A stretch of DNA of 64,000 nucleotides. It comes from UBA1845 sp002338715 (lineage in GTDB: Bacteria; Planctomycetota; Phycisphaerae; UBA1845). A program made the translations under genes and the position numbers. Below the pieces are notes generated by a model, which was not told where the DNA came from, made no database searches, and worked only from the letters and a program-made list of their open reading frames with translations. Every line of letters begins with the position of its first letter. The first letter of the stretch is position 1. The DNA lies in assembly GCA_035344155.1 (NCBI GenBank), contig DAORAL010000011.1:61473-125472 (forward strand). Direction: 5' to 3'. Shown here piece by piece: positions 47,156-55,562 of this stretch.

Positions 47156-47758
47156 GTGCCCGGAACCAATGGAGAAAAGCAAAGCGACCCCCTTCCGTCA
47201 GGCGAGGCGACGCTATACCTCGCCCGTCTCGAGGCGGGTGAGCCAGCCGCAGCCGAGATGCTGCTGCCATTGGTGTACGACGAGCTTCGCCAGATCGCGG
47301 GTGCGATTTTTCAGGCGCAACCCTCGAACCATACCTTGCAACCGACCGCGTTGGTTCACGAGTCGTATCTCAAGCTGATTGGTTCAAAATCGAATTGGAA
47401 AGACAGCGCCCACTTCTGCGCCGTTGCGGCCACCGCGATGCGGCAGATCCTTTCAAACCACGCGCGAGGCAAGCGGGCTTCCAAACGCGACGGTCGCCGC
47501 GTTGAACTCTCGGTGGACCAGATGGGAACACCGACCGACGCGTCGCCCCTCGACCTGCTCGATCTTGATGACGCGCTGAACGAACTCGGCCAACTCAACG
47601 CCCGTCACTCGCGCATGATCGAACTACGCTTCTTCGGCGGATTGGATGTGGAAGACATGGCCAACATCCTCGGCATCTCGGCTGGGATGGCCCGTCGTGA
47701 GTGGCGCGCCGCCCGCGCCTGGTTGAGCTTCCGCCTCTCGAAGGATGAAACGCATTGA
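47156..47758 (+). CDS. Planctomycete ECF-like sigma factor, module 2
   Basis: This 200-residue sigma factor is of the same family as the module 1 and 3 proteins. Region 2 has MLLPLVYDELRQIAGAIF and HTLQPTALVHESYLKL, then CAVAATAMRQILSNHA. Region 4 has IELRFFGGLDVEDMANILGIS and a recognition helix MARREWRAARAWL. The start is taken as GTG 47156 because the -10 box sits exactly six bases upstream, as in the sister genes. The downstream kinase begins with TTG inside the sigma stop (TTGA). The gene is divergent from the 2311-residue secreted protein. Confidence 0.92.
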   Translation: MPGTNGEKQSDPLPSGEATLYLARLEAGEPAAAEMLLPLVYDELRQIAGAIFQAQPSNHTLQPTALVHESYLKLIGSKSNWKDSAHFCAVAATAMRQILSNHARGKRASKRDGRRVELSVDQMGTPTDASPLDLLDLDDALNELGQLNARHSRMIELRFFGGLDVEDMANILGISAGMARREWRAARAWLSFRLSKDETH

Positions 47759-50700
47759 ATTCGGCTGAGCGCTACAAGCATGTGATGGACCTGTTTCACC
47801 AGGCCTGCGATCTTCCGGATCAGGAGCGCGATCAGTTTCTGACTGACGCCTGCGGTGACGATGCCGAATTACGGCGCGCCGTCGAACAGCTTGTGCAGCA
47901 CGATCGTGAAGCGTGTGATGCGGTTCGGGCTGGCGAGCAGGGCGAAGGCGTTCGGGCGATATCTGCGGCTACCCTCGGCGAAGAAAACGTACTCCCCAAA
48001 CGCATCGGCGAATATCGCATCGTGCGCATGATCGGCAAAGGGGGCATGGGCATCGTCTACGAAGCGAAGCAGGACCACCCGCGGCGCACCGTGGCCGTCA
48101 AGGTGCTGCACGCCGGTGTCGGCACGATAAGTACGATGCAACGCTTCCAGCGCGAAGCCAACCTGCTCGCGAAACTGCAACACCCCGGTATCGCGCAAGT
48201 ATTGGAAGCTGGTGCGGGCGAGTTGGAAACGCAAAGTGGCATGACGGCGGTTCAACCGTTTCTTGCCATGGAATTGGTTGACGGTCAAACCGTTGACCAA
48301 TACGTAAAAACAAGATCGCTCGACGTGCGAGCCATCCTCAAATTGTTCGCTAACATCTGCGATGCCGTCGAACACGCCCACGGGCGCGGCGTGATTCACC
48401 GCGACCTCAAGCCCAGCAACATCCTCGTGACTGCAACCGGTCAGCCCAAGATTCTCGACTTCGGCGTCGCCCGCGCCACCGATGCGGACATTCACACGGT
48501 GACGCTTCAGACCGAAACCGGGCAACTCGTCGGTACGATTCCATACATGAGCCCTGAGCAGGTCTCGGGCAACCCCGCATCGATCGACGCACAAACCGAT
48601 GTCTATTCGTTGGGCGTGGTTCTCTTTGAACTGCTAACCGGCAAGCTTCCGTACGTCGTCAACAACCTTCCCATTGTCGAGTGCGCGCGCACCATTCGCG
48701 AGGAAGAACCGACGCTGCTCAGCACGATTGACCGGAAGTTTCGCGGCGATGTTGAGACGATCGTGGCCAAGTCGCTGGAGAAGGACAAGTCGCGGCGATA
48801 CGCATCGGTCGCGGATCTGTCAGCCGACATCAACCGCCACCTGCGCCACGAACCCATCGTCGCCAGACCGGCCAGCACCATTTACGTCGTCCGCAAATTC
48901 GCCCGTCGCAACAAACCGCTCGTCGGTGGGTTGGTTGCGACGTTCCTCGCGCTGCTGTTGGGTGCGATCGGGACGACGATTGGTTTGGTTTCGGCGCTGC
49001 ATGCCAACGAGAAACTCGAATCCACCAACCAGGAACTTGCCGAAACGAATCGGCAGCTTGGCGAATCCAATGCCGACCTGCAGAAGGTCAGCGCATTTCA
49101 ATCCGCGCAACTTACCGGGATCGACGTTCCGCTGATGGGCATGCGGCTTCGCGAGGATCTTCTCGACGGCGTTGGGGAGGAGCGAGTGTCGTCCCTGGAG
49201 TCCGAACTCGCACAAATCAATTTTGTTGATGTGGCAATGTCCACGCTTCAACGCAACTTTTTTGAGCGGGCGATTGACGCAGTCAAAGACCAGTTTGCAG
49301 ATCAACCCGCGTTGCAAGCCGGTATGCTTCAAAATCTTGCGACGACGATGCGCGAACTCGGATTGTTCAAGGCAGCCGTCGATCCGCAAACACTCGCACT
49401 CCAAATCCGGCGCCGCGAATTGGGCGATGACAACGCTGAAACCGTCGCGTCAATCAGTGCATCGGGTTTGCTCGCACAGGCGCTCACCGATTTCGAACAA
49501 GCCGACGTGATGTTTCGCGAAGCGCTCGAGGCGAATCGCCGACTGTTGGGGCCGACAGACAATGCCACCCTGACCGCGTTGGCTAACGTAGGCGGAAATC
49601 TGCAAAACCTCGGTGAGTTTGAAAAAGCCGAGCAAATCGTCCGCGAAGCAGTGGACGGTTTGAAGGTAGCATCCGGTCCGAGCGATCCCGAGACGATTGA
49701 CGCGATGGCGACGTTGGGGCTCGTATTGAGTTCCCGCAGCAAGTACGACGAGGCGGAGACGCTGTTTCGCGAAGTCGTGAAGCAGCGCCGCGAGGTGCTC
49801 GGTGATGACGATCCGAAAACGATTGGTTCCATCGCAAGTCTTGGCACGGTGCTCAAGGATCGCGGTAAATTAGAAGAAGCCATTTCGCTGACGCGCGAGG
49901 CGTTCGAGTTGCGCCGGCGGGTGCTCGGAGCCGACCATCCCGATACGCTTCGGACGATGACCAGCATGGGGTCCAACCTGGCGCGGCAAGGCAATCTCGC
50001 GGACGCCGAACCAATCCTGCGCGAAGCTTTGGAAAAACGCCGACGGTTGCTGGGCAGCACGCACTACGACACGCTCAGTTCAATCGATCATCTGGCCTCG
50101 TTGCTCGAGGAGATGGGACGATACACCGAAGCCGAAGCGCTCTATCGTGAGAGCCTGGAAGGGCGGCGGCTCACCTTGGGTAACGATCACCCGTCGACCC
50201 TGCGAGCCATTGGAAATCTCGGCTACATTCTGAATCAGCAAGGCAAGAGTGAAGACGCCGAGCCATACTACCGCGAATCGCTTGCAGGACTTCGAAACGT
50301 TTTCGGCAACGACAATTCAAACACGCTGACCGCAGTCGGAAACCTCGCTGCTCTCCTATCTGGTCTGGGCCAAGACGAAGAAGCCGAGGGCCTTTTCCTC
50401 GAATCGCTGGATGGTCGACGGCGTCTGCTCGGTGACGATCATCCGTCGACGCTTAATGCCATCTACAACATGGGCGATATGCTCTTGCGCAAGGATAAAT
50501 TGAATGAAGCTGAACCATTTTGCCTCCAGGCGCTCGATGGGTATCGCCGTATCGGAGGGGACAATCATATCGGGACGCTTTATTCCTTAACGCTCGTAGG
50601 TCGTTTACGCATGAAACAAAACAATCCGGCTGGCGCGCAGGTCTATTTCAATGAGGCCGTTGAACGTCGCCGCGAAATCAACGGCGACGATCACCCGGAA

Positions 50701-50823
50701 ACAATCAAGGCGATTGAAGGACTGGTCGATTCGCTTGAAGCCCAGAAACGATTGGATGATGCCAAGCGATGGCGGCGCGTACTAGAGGGTTGTGCAGAAC
50801 AATCCAAGCCGTCCGTTGACTGA
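47755..50823 (+). CDS. Membrane Ser/Thr protein kinase with TPR repeats, module 2
   Basis: The 1022-residue protein opens (L)NSAERYKHVMDLFHQACDL, matching its paralogues, which supports the TTG start despite its rarity. The kinase domain is at about 83-345: P-loop IGKGGMGIVYEA, Lys in VAVKVL, HRDLKPSN, LDFGVAR, MSPEQ. The TM helix is near 388-410 (LVGGLVATFLALLLGAIG). A coiled-coil linker (about 415-455) follows, then TPR repeats of about 42 residues to the end (LGADHPDTL, LGNDHPSTL, LGDDHPSTL). Catalytic residues are intact. The TPR half is very close to that of module 3. Its gene ends 528 bases from the convergent module 3 kinase. Confidence 0.95.
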   Translation: MNSAERYKHVMDLFHQACDLPDQERDQFLTDACGDDAELRRAVEQLVQHDREACDAVRAGEQGEGVRAISAATLGEENVLPKRIGEYRIVRMIGKGGMGIVYEAKQDHPRRTVAVKVLHAGVGTISTMQRFQREANLLAKLQHPGIAQVLEAGAGELETQSGMTAVQPFLAMELVDGQTVDQYVKTRSLDVRAILKLFANICDAVEHAHGRGVIHRDLKPSNILVTATGQPKILDFGVARATDADIHTVTLQTETGQLVGTIPYMSPEQVSGNPASIDAQTDVYSLGVVLFELLTGKLPYVVNNLPIVECARTIREEEPTLLSTIDRKFRGDVETIVAKSLEKDKSRRYASVADLSADINRHLRHEPIVARPASTIYVVRKFARRNKPLVGGLVATFLALLLGAIGTTIGLVSALHANEKLESTNQELAETNRQLGESNADLQKVSAFQSAQLTGIDVPLMGMRLREDLLDGVGEERVSSLESELAQINFVDVAMSTLQRNFFERAIDAVKDQFADQPALQAGMLQNLATTMRELGLFKAAVDPQTLALQIRRRELGDDNAETVASISASGLLAQALTDFEQADVMFREALEANRRLLGPTDNATLTALANVGGNLQNLGEFEKAEQIVREAVDGLKVASGPSDPETIDAMATLGLVLSSRSKYDEAETLFREVVKQRREVLGDDDPKTIGSIASLGTVLKDRGKLEEAISLTREAFELRRRVLGADHPDTLRTMTSMGSNLARQGNLADAEPILREALEKRRRLLGSTHYDTLSSIDHLASLLEEMGRYTEAEALYRESLEGRRLTLGNDHPSTLRAIGNLGYILNQQGKSEDAEPYYRESLAGLRNVFGNDNSNTLTAVGNLAALLSGLGQDEEAEGLFLESLDGRRRLLGDDHPSTLNAIYNMGDMLLRKDKLNEAEPFCLQALDGYRRIGGDNHIGTLYSLTLVGRLRMKQNNPAGAQVYFNEAVERRREINGDDHPETIKAIEGLVDSLEAQKRLDDAKRWRRVLEGCAEQSKPSVD

Positions 50824-51351
50824 TCGACCCTGTTAAACGCGAAGGGAAGAGAGTCTGAGAGTTTCTCGCGGGGACGCGGTGGCAAGCAGTACGGTTGGCT
50901 TCGGGCGTGCAATCGGTGCAAAGAAAACCGAGAGGGCGGGCAATTTCCGTGATGCGCGCAATCGGTTGGTTTTTTGAGCGGGTGGAGGTCGTTCTGGCAG
51001 GAATCCATTTCGGCCCCAACCAGTCATCAAAAAAATCCGCGAAATTCGTTCGCGGGCTTCGGTTTCCCCGAACGGAACCCTTTTCGAAAAATGGCGAATC
51101 GCCAGGGTGCCTAGAGCGGGCGATTGGGCCGGTGAACGGAGGCAGTGCCGCCCACTTCAACTAAATCCCCCAATGAGTCCGCCCGGTTCCACAATTAGCA
51201 TCGACCTCACCAGGGCCTCGAAAATCGCACACTATCAGCCGCGCTTGGCAACGACTCGCCTCCGCCAAACCAACCTGAATCAGAACCGATTCGCTGCGAG
51301 CGATTCCTCGGTGGATTGCATCGCCATTGCTATCGCGCTGGTGCGTGGCAA
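50824..51351. other. Gap between two convergent kinase genes
   Basis: These 528 bases lie at the centre of the mirror-image duplication. No ORF here is credible. A small inverted repeat (GGTTTCC and GGAACC, around 51059-51080) is followed by CTTTTC and might help end transcription of kinase 2. I saw no mobile-element ends or target-site duplications. Confidence 0.5.
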
Positions 51352-54300
51352 TCAGTCGGTTGCGCCTGTCAGGGATCGCCACTTCGTTTCTTCCCGCCGT
51401 TTGCCCCAGGCACGATACAAGTCGGCGAGCCGCAGCCGCGCTTCGGCAACGCGTGATCGGGCCCGTTCGTTTTCCTCGAGCGCAGAGGCCAACTGCTCGG
51501 CGCACTCAAGTAACAATGGCTCGGCCTCCGCGTATCGATTCGGATCGGCCGAAATGGCTTCGGCAAGCAGCCCCTGCGCGTTCCAGCGTGGCCAACTCTC
51601 GGACTGGTCCGAGTCCTTATAGAGTGAGAGGCCTTCGGACAGCGATGCTTCGGCTTCGGTGGGTCGATTCTGTCGCAGCAGATTGTGCCCGAGCGCGCAA
51701 AGCGCTCCGGCGCGTCGTGTGCCATCATCGGGATGGTTGCGCGTCGCGGCATCAATCACAAAGCGCCGCCACTGCTCCGCGTCCGTCCAGTCATTTTGAG
51801 CCTCCAGGGCGTCGGCCAATCCAAGGACCGCCCCCAGCGTCTCGGGATGATCGTCACCGTTAACGCGGCGCCGGCGTTCGACTGCAGTTTCAAGAAACGT
51901 TTCAGCTTCGGCAGGGTTGTCCTGTGCCATGCGAAGCTGTCCCATCAAAGTGAGCGAGTAGAGCGTACCGATATGATCATCACCGCCAACGCGCTGATAT
52001 CCTTCATACGCTTCTTTGCAGAACCCTTCGGCCTGATCGAGCTTGCCTTGGCGCAAAAGCATATCGCCCATGTTGTAGATGGCATTCAGAGTAGACGGGT
52101 GATCATCGCCCAGCAGGCGACGGCGACCTTCGAGCGATTCGTGATACAGTGGTAGGGCTTCTTCGTGCTTGCCGAGTCCGCTGAGAAGGGCGGCGAGATT
52201 GCCGATGCTTGTTAGCGTATGCGGATGATCGTTGCCGTAAACGCGGCGCAGACCGGCCAGCGTCTCTCGGTACAGCGGTTCGGCTTCTTCGGCTTTTCCC
52301 TCTTGGCTCAGCATGAATCCGAGATTCCCCAGGGCGCGAAGCGTGGCCGGATGATCGTTACCGAGCGTGCGGCGACGACCTTCGAGCGATTCGCGAAAGA
52401 GCGACTCGGCTTCTGCATATAGTCCGCGTTCTTCCAGCAATGAGGCCAACGAATCGACCGAATTGATCGTGTCGTAGTGGGTTTTTCCCAGGACGTGTCG
52501 GCGTTTTTCGAGGGCGTCGCGAAGGATTGGTTCGGCTTCTTCGAGTTTGGCCAAACTGGTTAAATGGGTTCCGATCTCCATCTGTGTAGCGAGTGTCTTT
52601 GGGTGTTCCGCGCCCAGTAGTTTCGATCGAACCTCGAATGCCTCGCGGGTCAACTTCAGCGCTTCTTCGTATGCACCTTGGTTACCCAGGACTGTTGCAA
52701 GCGTTAACATCGACGCAGCAGTTAATGAATTGTCGTCACCCAAAACTTCGCGACGCCTTTGCAGCGTTTCGCGTGCGAGTTTCTCGGCTTCTTCGTATCG
52801 ACCTTGAAAATTGACAATACTCGCAAGTGTTGCCATGGCATGCAGTGTGTCGATGTCATTGGGGCCATATGCTTTGCTTAGTCCATTGTACGCCGTGCGA
52901 GCAAGTTCCTCCGCCTCTTCATTGCGCCCGAGCCGCTGAAGGACGAGCGCAAGGTTGACGGCTGCACTTGATGTCTCGCGGGCGCTTTCCCCCAGGGTCT
53001 TGCCATACCCCTCCAAGATCTGTCTGAAACGACTTTCGGCTTCTTCGAACTCGCCACGGCTGAGTTGGAGGTTTCCCAACTCGCCCAACGACGCAAGCGA
53101 ATCGTAATGCTCGTCACCCAGCTCTTGACGGCGAATTGCCAGCGATCGCTCCTGGGGCGCAACTGCAGAATCGAGCAATCCGAGTTCGCGCATCGTGGTG
53201 GCCAGATCCTGCAACAACGTGGCTTGAAGAAGCGGTTGATCTTCAAATTGCGACTCGACGCTCTTGACCGCGCGGTCGAAGAAATTGTGTTCGAGGGTGC
53301 TTCGGGCGTAGTCGACGAAGTTCACGTCGCCAACCAGCGATTCGAAGGTGGACCGTTCTTCTTGGGGAATACCACTGAGAAGATCGCTCCTTAGTTGCAG
53401 GGCCATGCCCGCGGCATCGATTCCTGTCAATTGGTCAGATTGAAACTGGCTGACGTTCTTTAAGTCGGTATTGGATTCTTCAAGCTTGCGATTTGTGTCA
53501 GCCAGTTCTCTGTTGGCTTGCAGCGCCGACAACAACCCAAAGACCGTACCAGTGACACCCAATATGAGCACGACCAGCGCCACACCCAGTCCTGTTACCA
53601 GCCCCTTATTTCGCCGGGCGAATTTCCGAAACTGATAAACGGCGCTGGCCGGTCTTGCCACGATGGGTTCGTCGGCAAGAAAGCGCCGCAGGTCAGCCGC
53701 CATCTCGCTGGCTGATTGGTAACGATGCTCGCGGTCTTTTTCCAACGCCTTGGCGACAATCGTTTCGAGGTCGCCACGCAACTGAGCGCCGGCCTCGCTG
53801 AGTTTTGTTGGCTCTTCTTCCTGAATGATGCGGGCGGCTTGGGCGATCGAGCAGTTTTGCAGATCGTGTGGAAGTTGGCCGCTCAACAACTCAAAGAGCA
53901 GCACACCGAGGGCGTAGATGTCGCAACGCGTATCGAGGCTGGACGAATCACCGGTGACCTGCTCCGGACTCATATAAGCGAGTGTGCCGATGAGTTGGCC
54001 AACCTCCGTCTGAAGTGTTGCGATACTCGCATCGCCTTCAACCAGTCGGGCGACGCCGAAATCAAGCACTTTCGGCTGCCCCACGGCATCTGCGATTCTG
54101 GAGGTACTCTTAAGCGAACCCGTCAGCGACGACTCCGGTTCAACGACCAGGATGTTGGCTGGTTTCAAGTCGCGATGAATGATGCCGCGTTGGTGTGCGT
54201 GTTGAACGGCATCGCAGACGCGAGCCACAAGCTCGAGGCGATGGCGTGTTGAGAGGTTGTGCGCCTTGGCGTACGCGGTGATACGCTCGCCTTGAATCAA

Positions 54301-54783
54301 CTCCATCGCAAGAAACGGCTGCTCGCCGGATTCGTCCTGCGAGATGGCGGCTTCATAGATGTGGGCGATGCCAGCGTGCTGAAGTTTTCCGAGGACTTCG
54401 GCTTCACGTTTGAAGCGAGCGAGCAGTTGGGGCGACACCATTGGCGTTCGGATGACCTTGAGCGCAACGCGACGCTTGGGCGAATCCTGCTCGGCTTCGT
54501 AAACAATGCCCATTCCGCCATGGCCTTTGAGGCCAACAATGCGGTACTTGCCGATTCGTTCCGGCATGGTGGGGGAGTCGTCGAGCATGCTCGCCGCGCC
54601 GGCATCGAGTTGTTTGGCGGCTGAGTTCGGGTTGCTTTCTTCAGCCAGCATTTCGCGCACTTCGCGGAAAACGTCGGCATCATCCGCGGCTTCGTCTGCA
54701 AGCCACGCGGCGCGCTCATTGGCCGGTCGATTCAGCGCTTGCGTGAAGAGTTCCTTGACGCGTTGATATTGATCGGGCGTCAC
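51352..54783 (-). CDS. Membrane Ser/Thr protein kinase with TPR repeats, module 3
   Basis: The 1143-residue protein starts with GTG inside the sigma stop (GTGA). The leader MTPDQYQRVKELFTQALNRP is followed by a kinase domain at about 77-345: P-loop LKGHGGMGIVYEA, Lys in VALKVI, HRDLKPAN, LDFGVAR, MSPEQ. The first Gly of the P-loop pattern is preceded by Lys-Gly-His, slightly off consensus, but the other catalytic residues are present. The TM helix is near 395-415 (LVTGLGVALVVLILGVTG). A long TPR array fills the rest (LGNDHPATL, YGNDHPHTL, LGDDHPSTL). Compared with kinase 2 it has a ~70-residue helical C-terminal addition. It pairs with sigma 3. Confidence 0.95.
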   Translation of the reverse strand: MTPDQYQRVKELFTQALNRPANERAAWLADEAADDADVFREVREMLAEESNPNSAAKQLDAGAASMLDDSPTMPERIGKYRIVGLKGHGGMGIVYEAEQDSPKRRVALKVIRTPMVSPQLLARFKREAEVLGKLQHAGIAHIYEAAISQDESGEQPFLAMELIQGERITAYAKAHNLSTRHRLELVARVCDAVQHAHQRGIIHRDLKPANILVVEPESSLTGSLKSTSRIADAVGQPKVLDFGVARLVEGDASIATLQTEVGQLIGTLAYMSPEQVTGDSSSLDTRCDIYALGVLLFELLSGQLPHDLQNCSIAQAARIIQEEEPTKLSEAGAQLRGDLETIVAKALEKDREHRYQSASEMAADLRRFLADEPIVARPASAVYQFRKFARRNKGLVTGLGVALVVLILGVTGTVFGLLSALQANRELADTNRKLEESNTDLKNVSQFQSDQLTGIDAAGMALQLRSDLLSGIPQEERSTFESLVGDVNFVDYARSTLEHNFFDRAVKSVESQFEDQPLLQATLLQDLATTMRELGLLDSAVAPQERSLAIRRQELGDEHYDSLASLGELGNLQLSRGEFEEAESRFRQILEGYGKTLGESARETSSAAVNLALVLQRLGRNEEAEELARTAYNGLSKAYGPNDIDTLHAMATLASIVNFQGRYEEAEKLARETLQRRREVLGDDNSLTAASMLTLATVLGNQGAYEEALKLTREAFEVRSKLLGAEHPKTLATQMEIGTHLTSLAKLEEAEPILRDALEKRRHVLGKTHYDTINSVDSLASLLEERGLYAEAESLFRESLEGRRRTLGNDHPATLRALGNLGFMLSQEGKAEEAEPLYRETLAGLRRVYGNDHPHTLTSIGNLAALLSGLGKHEEALPLYHESLEGRRRLLGDDHPSTLNAIYNMGDMLLRQGKLDQAEGFCKEAYEGYQRVGGDDHIGTLYSLTLMGQLRMAQDNPAEAETFLETAVERRRRVNGDDHPETLGAVLGLADALEAQNDWTDAEQWRRFVIDAATRNHPDDGTRRAGALCALGHNLLRQNRPTEAEASLSEGLSLYKDSDQSESWPRWNAQGLLAEAISADPNRYAEAEPLLLECAEQLASALEENERARSRVAEARLRLADLYRAWGKRREETKWRSLTGATD

Positions 54784-55355
54784 GGTGTGTCACCTTTTCG
54801 GAGCTCTTTTCCCAGCCACGCCTTGGCGCTGCGCCATTCACTCTGCACGGTTGTTCGAGATACACCCAACGCTTCCGCCACTTCCTCCTCCGATGCGCCC
54901 GCAAAGAATCGCATCTCGACGACTTTGTATTGGCGCGGATCGAGTTGCTCCATCTGCGTCAAGAGTTCGTTGAGCGCCAACACGTCAATCTCATCGCCGC
55001 CGGTTGGCGTCAGGATGTTGCTGAGGGTGACGCGGTCCCGGTCGCCGCCGCGCTTGTCGGTTTTCTTGCGGCGAGCGTGGTCGATCAGGATTTGCCGCAT
55101 TGCCGTCGCAGCCACCGCGTAGAAATGGGCCCGGTCTTCCCAGCGACTTCCACTGATCGCGAGCTTGGCGTAGGCCTCGTGGACGAGGGCGGTCGGTTGA
55201 AGCGTATGGCCGCCCTCCTGACGCCGGAAGTAGTCGGACGCCAACCCGCGCAGGTCTTCGTAAATCACGGGAAAGAGCTGCGCCGCAGCCGACTCGTCGC
55301 GATCAGCCAGCCGTTGGAGCAACTCGGTTGGATTGGTGTTCGGCCCGTGTTCCAT
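54780..55355 (-). CDS. Planctomycete ECF-like sigma factor, module 3
   Basis: This 191-residue sigma factor begins MEHGPNTNPTELLQRLADRD. Region 2 has LFPVIYEDLRGLASDYFRR and HTLQPTALVHEAYAKL, then YAVAATAMRQILIDHARR. Region 4 has VEMRFFAGASEEEVAEALGVS with the helix RTTVQSEWRSAKAWL. The ATG at 55355 lies six bases after TATACT, as in module 1, which rejects the longer frame to 55718. It overlaps the kinase 3 start by GTGA and is divergent from the 927-residue secreted protein, the presumed target. Confidence 0.93.
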   Translation of the reverse strand: MEHGPNTNPTELLQRLADRDESAAAQLFPVIYEDLRGLASDYFRRQEGGHTLQPTALVHEAYAKLAISGSRWEDRAHFYAVAATAMRQILIDHARRKKTDKRGGDRDRVTLSNILTPTGGDEIDVLALNELLTQMEQLDPRQYKVVEMRFFAGASEEEVAEALGVSRTTVQSEWRSAKAWLGKELRKGDTP

Positions 55356-55361
55356 GCCCTC

Positions 55362-55390
55362 AGTATACCGCCAGAGGGGATTTCTACGAA
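55362..55390 (-). promoter_or_regulatory. Promoter of sigma gene 3 (leaderless architecture)
   Basis: On the minus strand TATACT (55362-55367) lies six bases before the sigma ATG. A weak -35 (TTCGTA, 55385-55390) is 17 bases upstream. The -10 and its distance to the start are the same as for sigma gene 1. Confidence 0.55.
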
Positions 55391-55404
55391 AAATTCCAAT
55401 TCTC

Positions 55405-55445
55405 CTGAGCCTGCGGCCAAGGAATTGCGTTTCGTTGCTGGAAGG
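55405..55445 (+). promoter_or_regulatory. 41-base conserved upstream element, copy 1
   Basis: CTGAGCCTGC, nine variable bases, then ATTGCGTTTCGTTG and TGG-AGG recur with identical spacing at 58456-58496, before the next secreted-protein gene. About 33 of 41 positions agree while the flanks differ. It probably marks the promoter or leader of these two genes. Confidence 0.5.
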
Positions 55446-55562
55446 ACCGGAAGGGTGCTGATTTTTGGGGCAATCCAGCCTCCACCCTCCGAGCAGCAAG
55501 CGACATCGAACTTGACAGCGACGCGAGAAACCAGCCCGCAAAACCCAATTGGAGAAGCGCCC

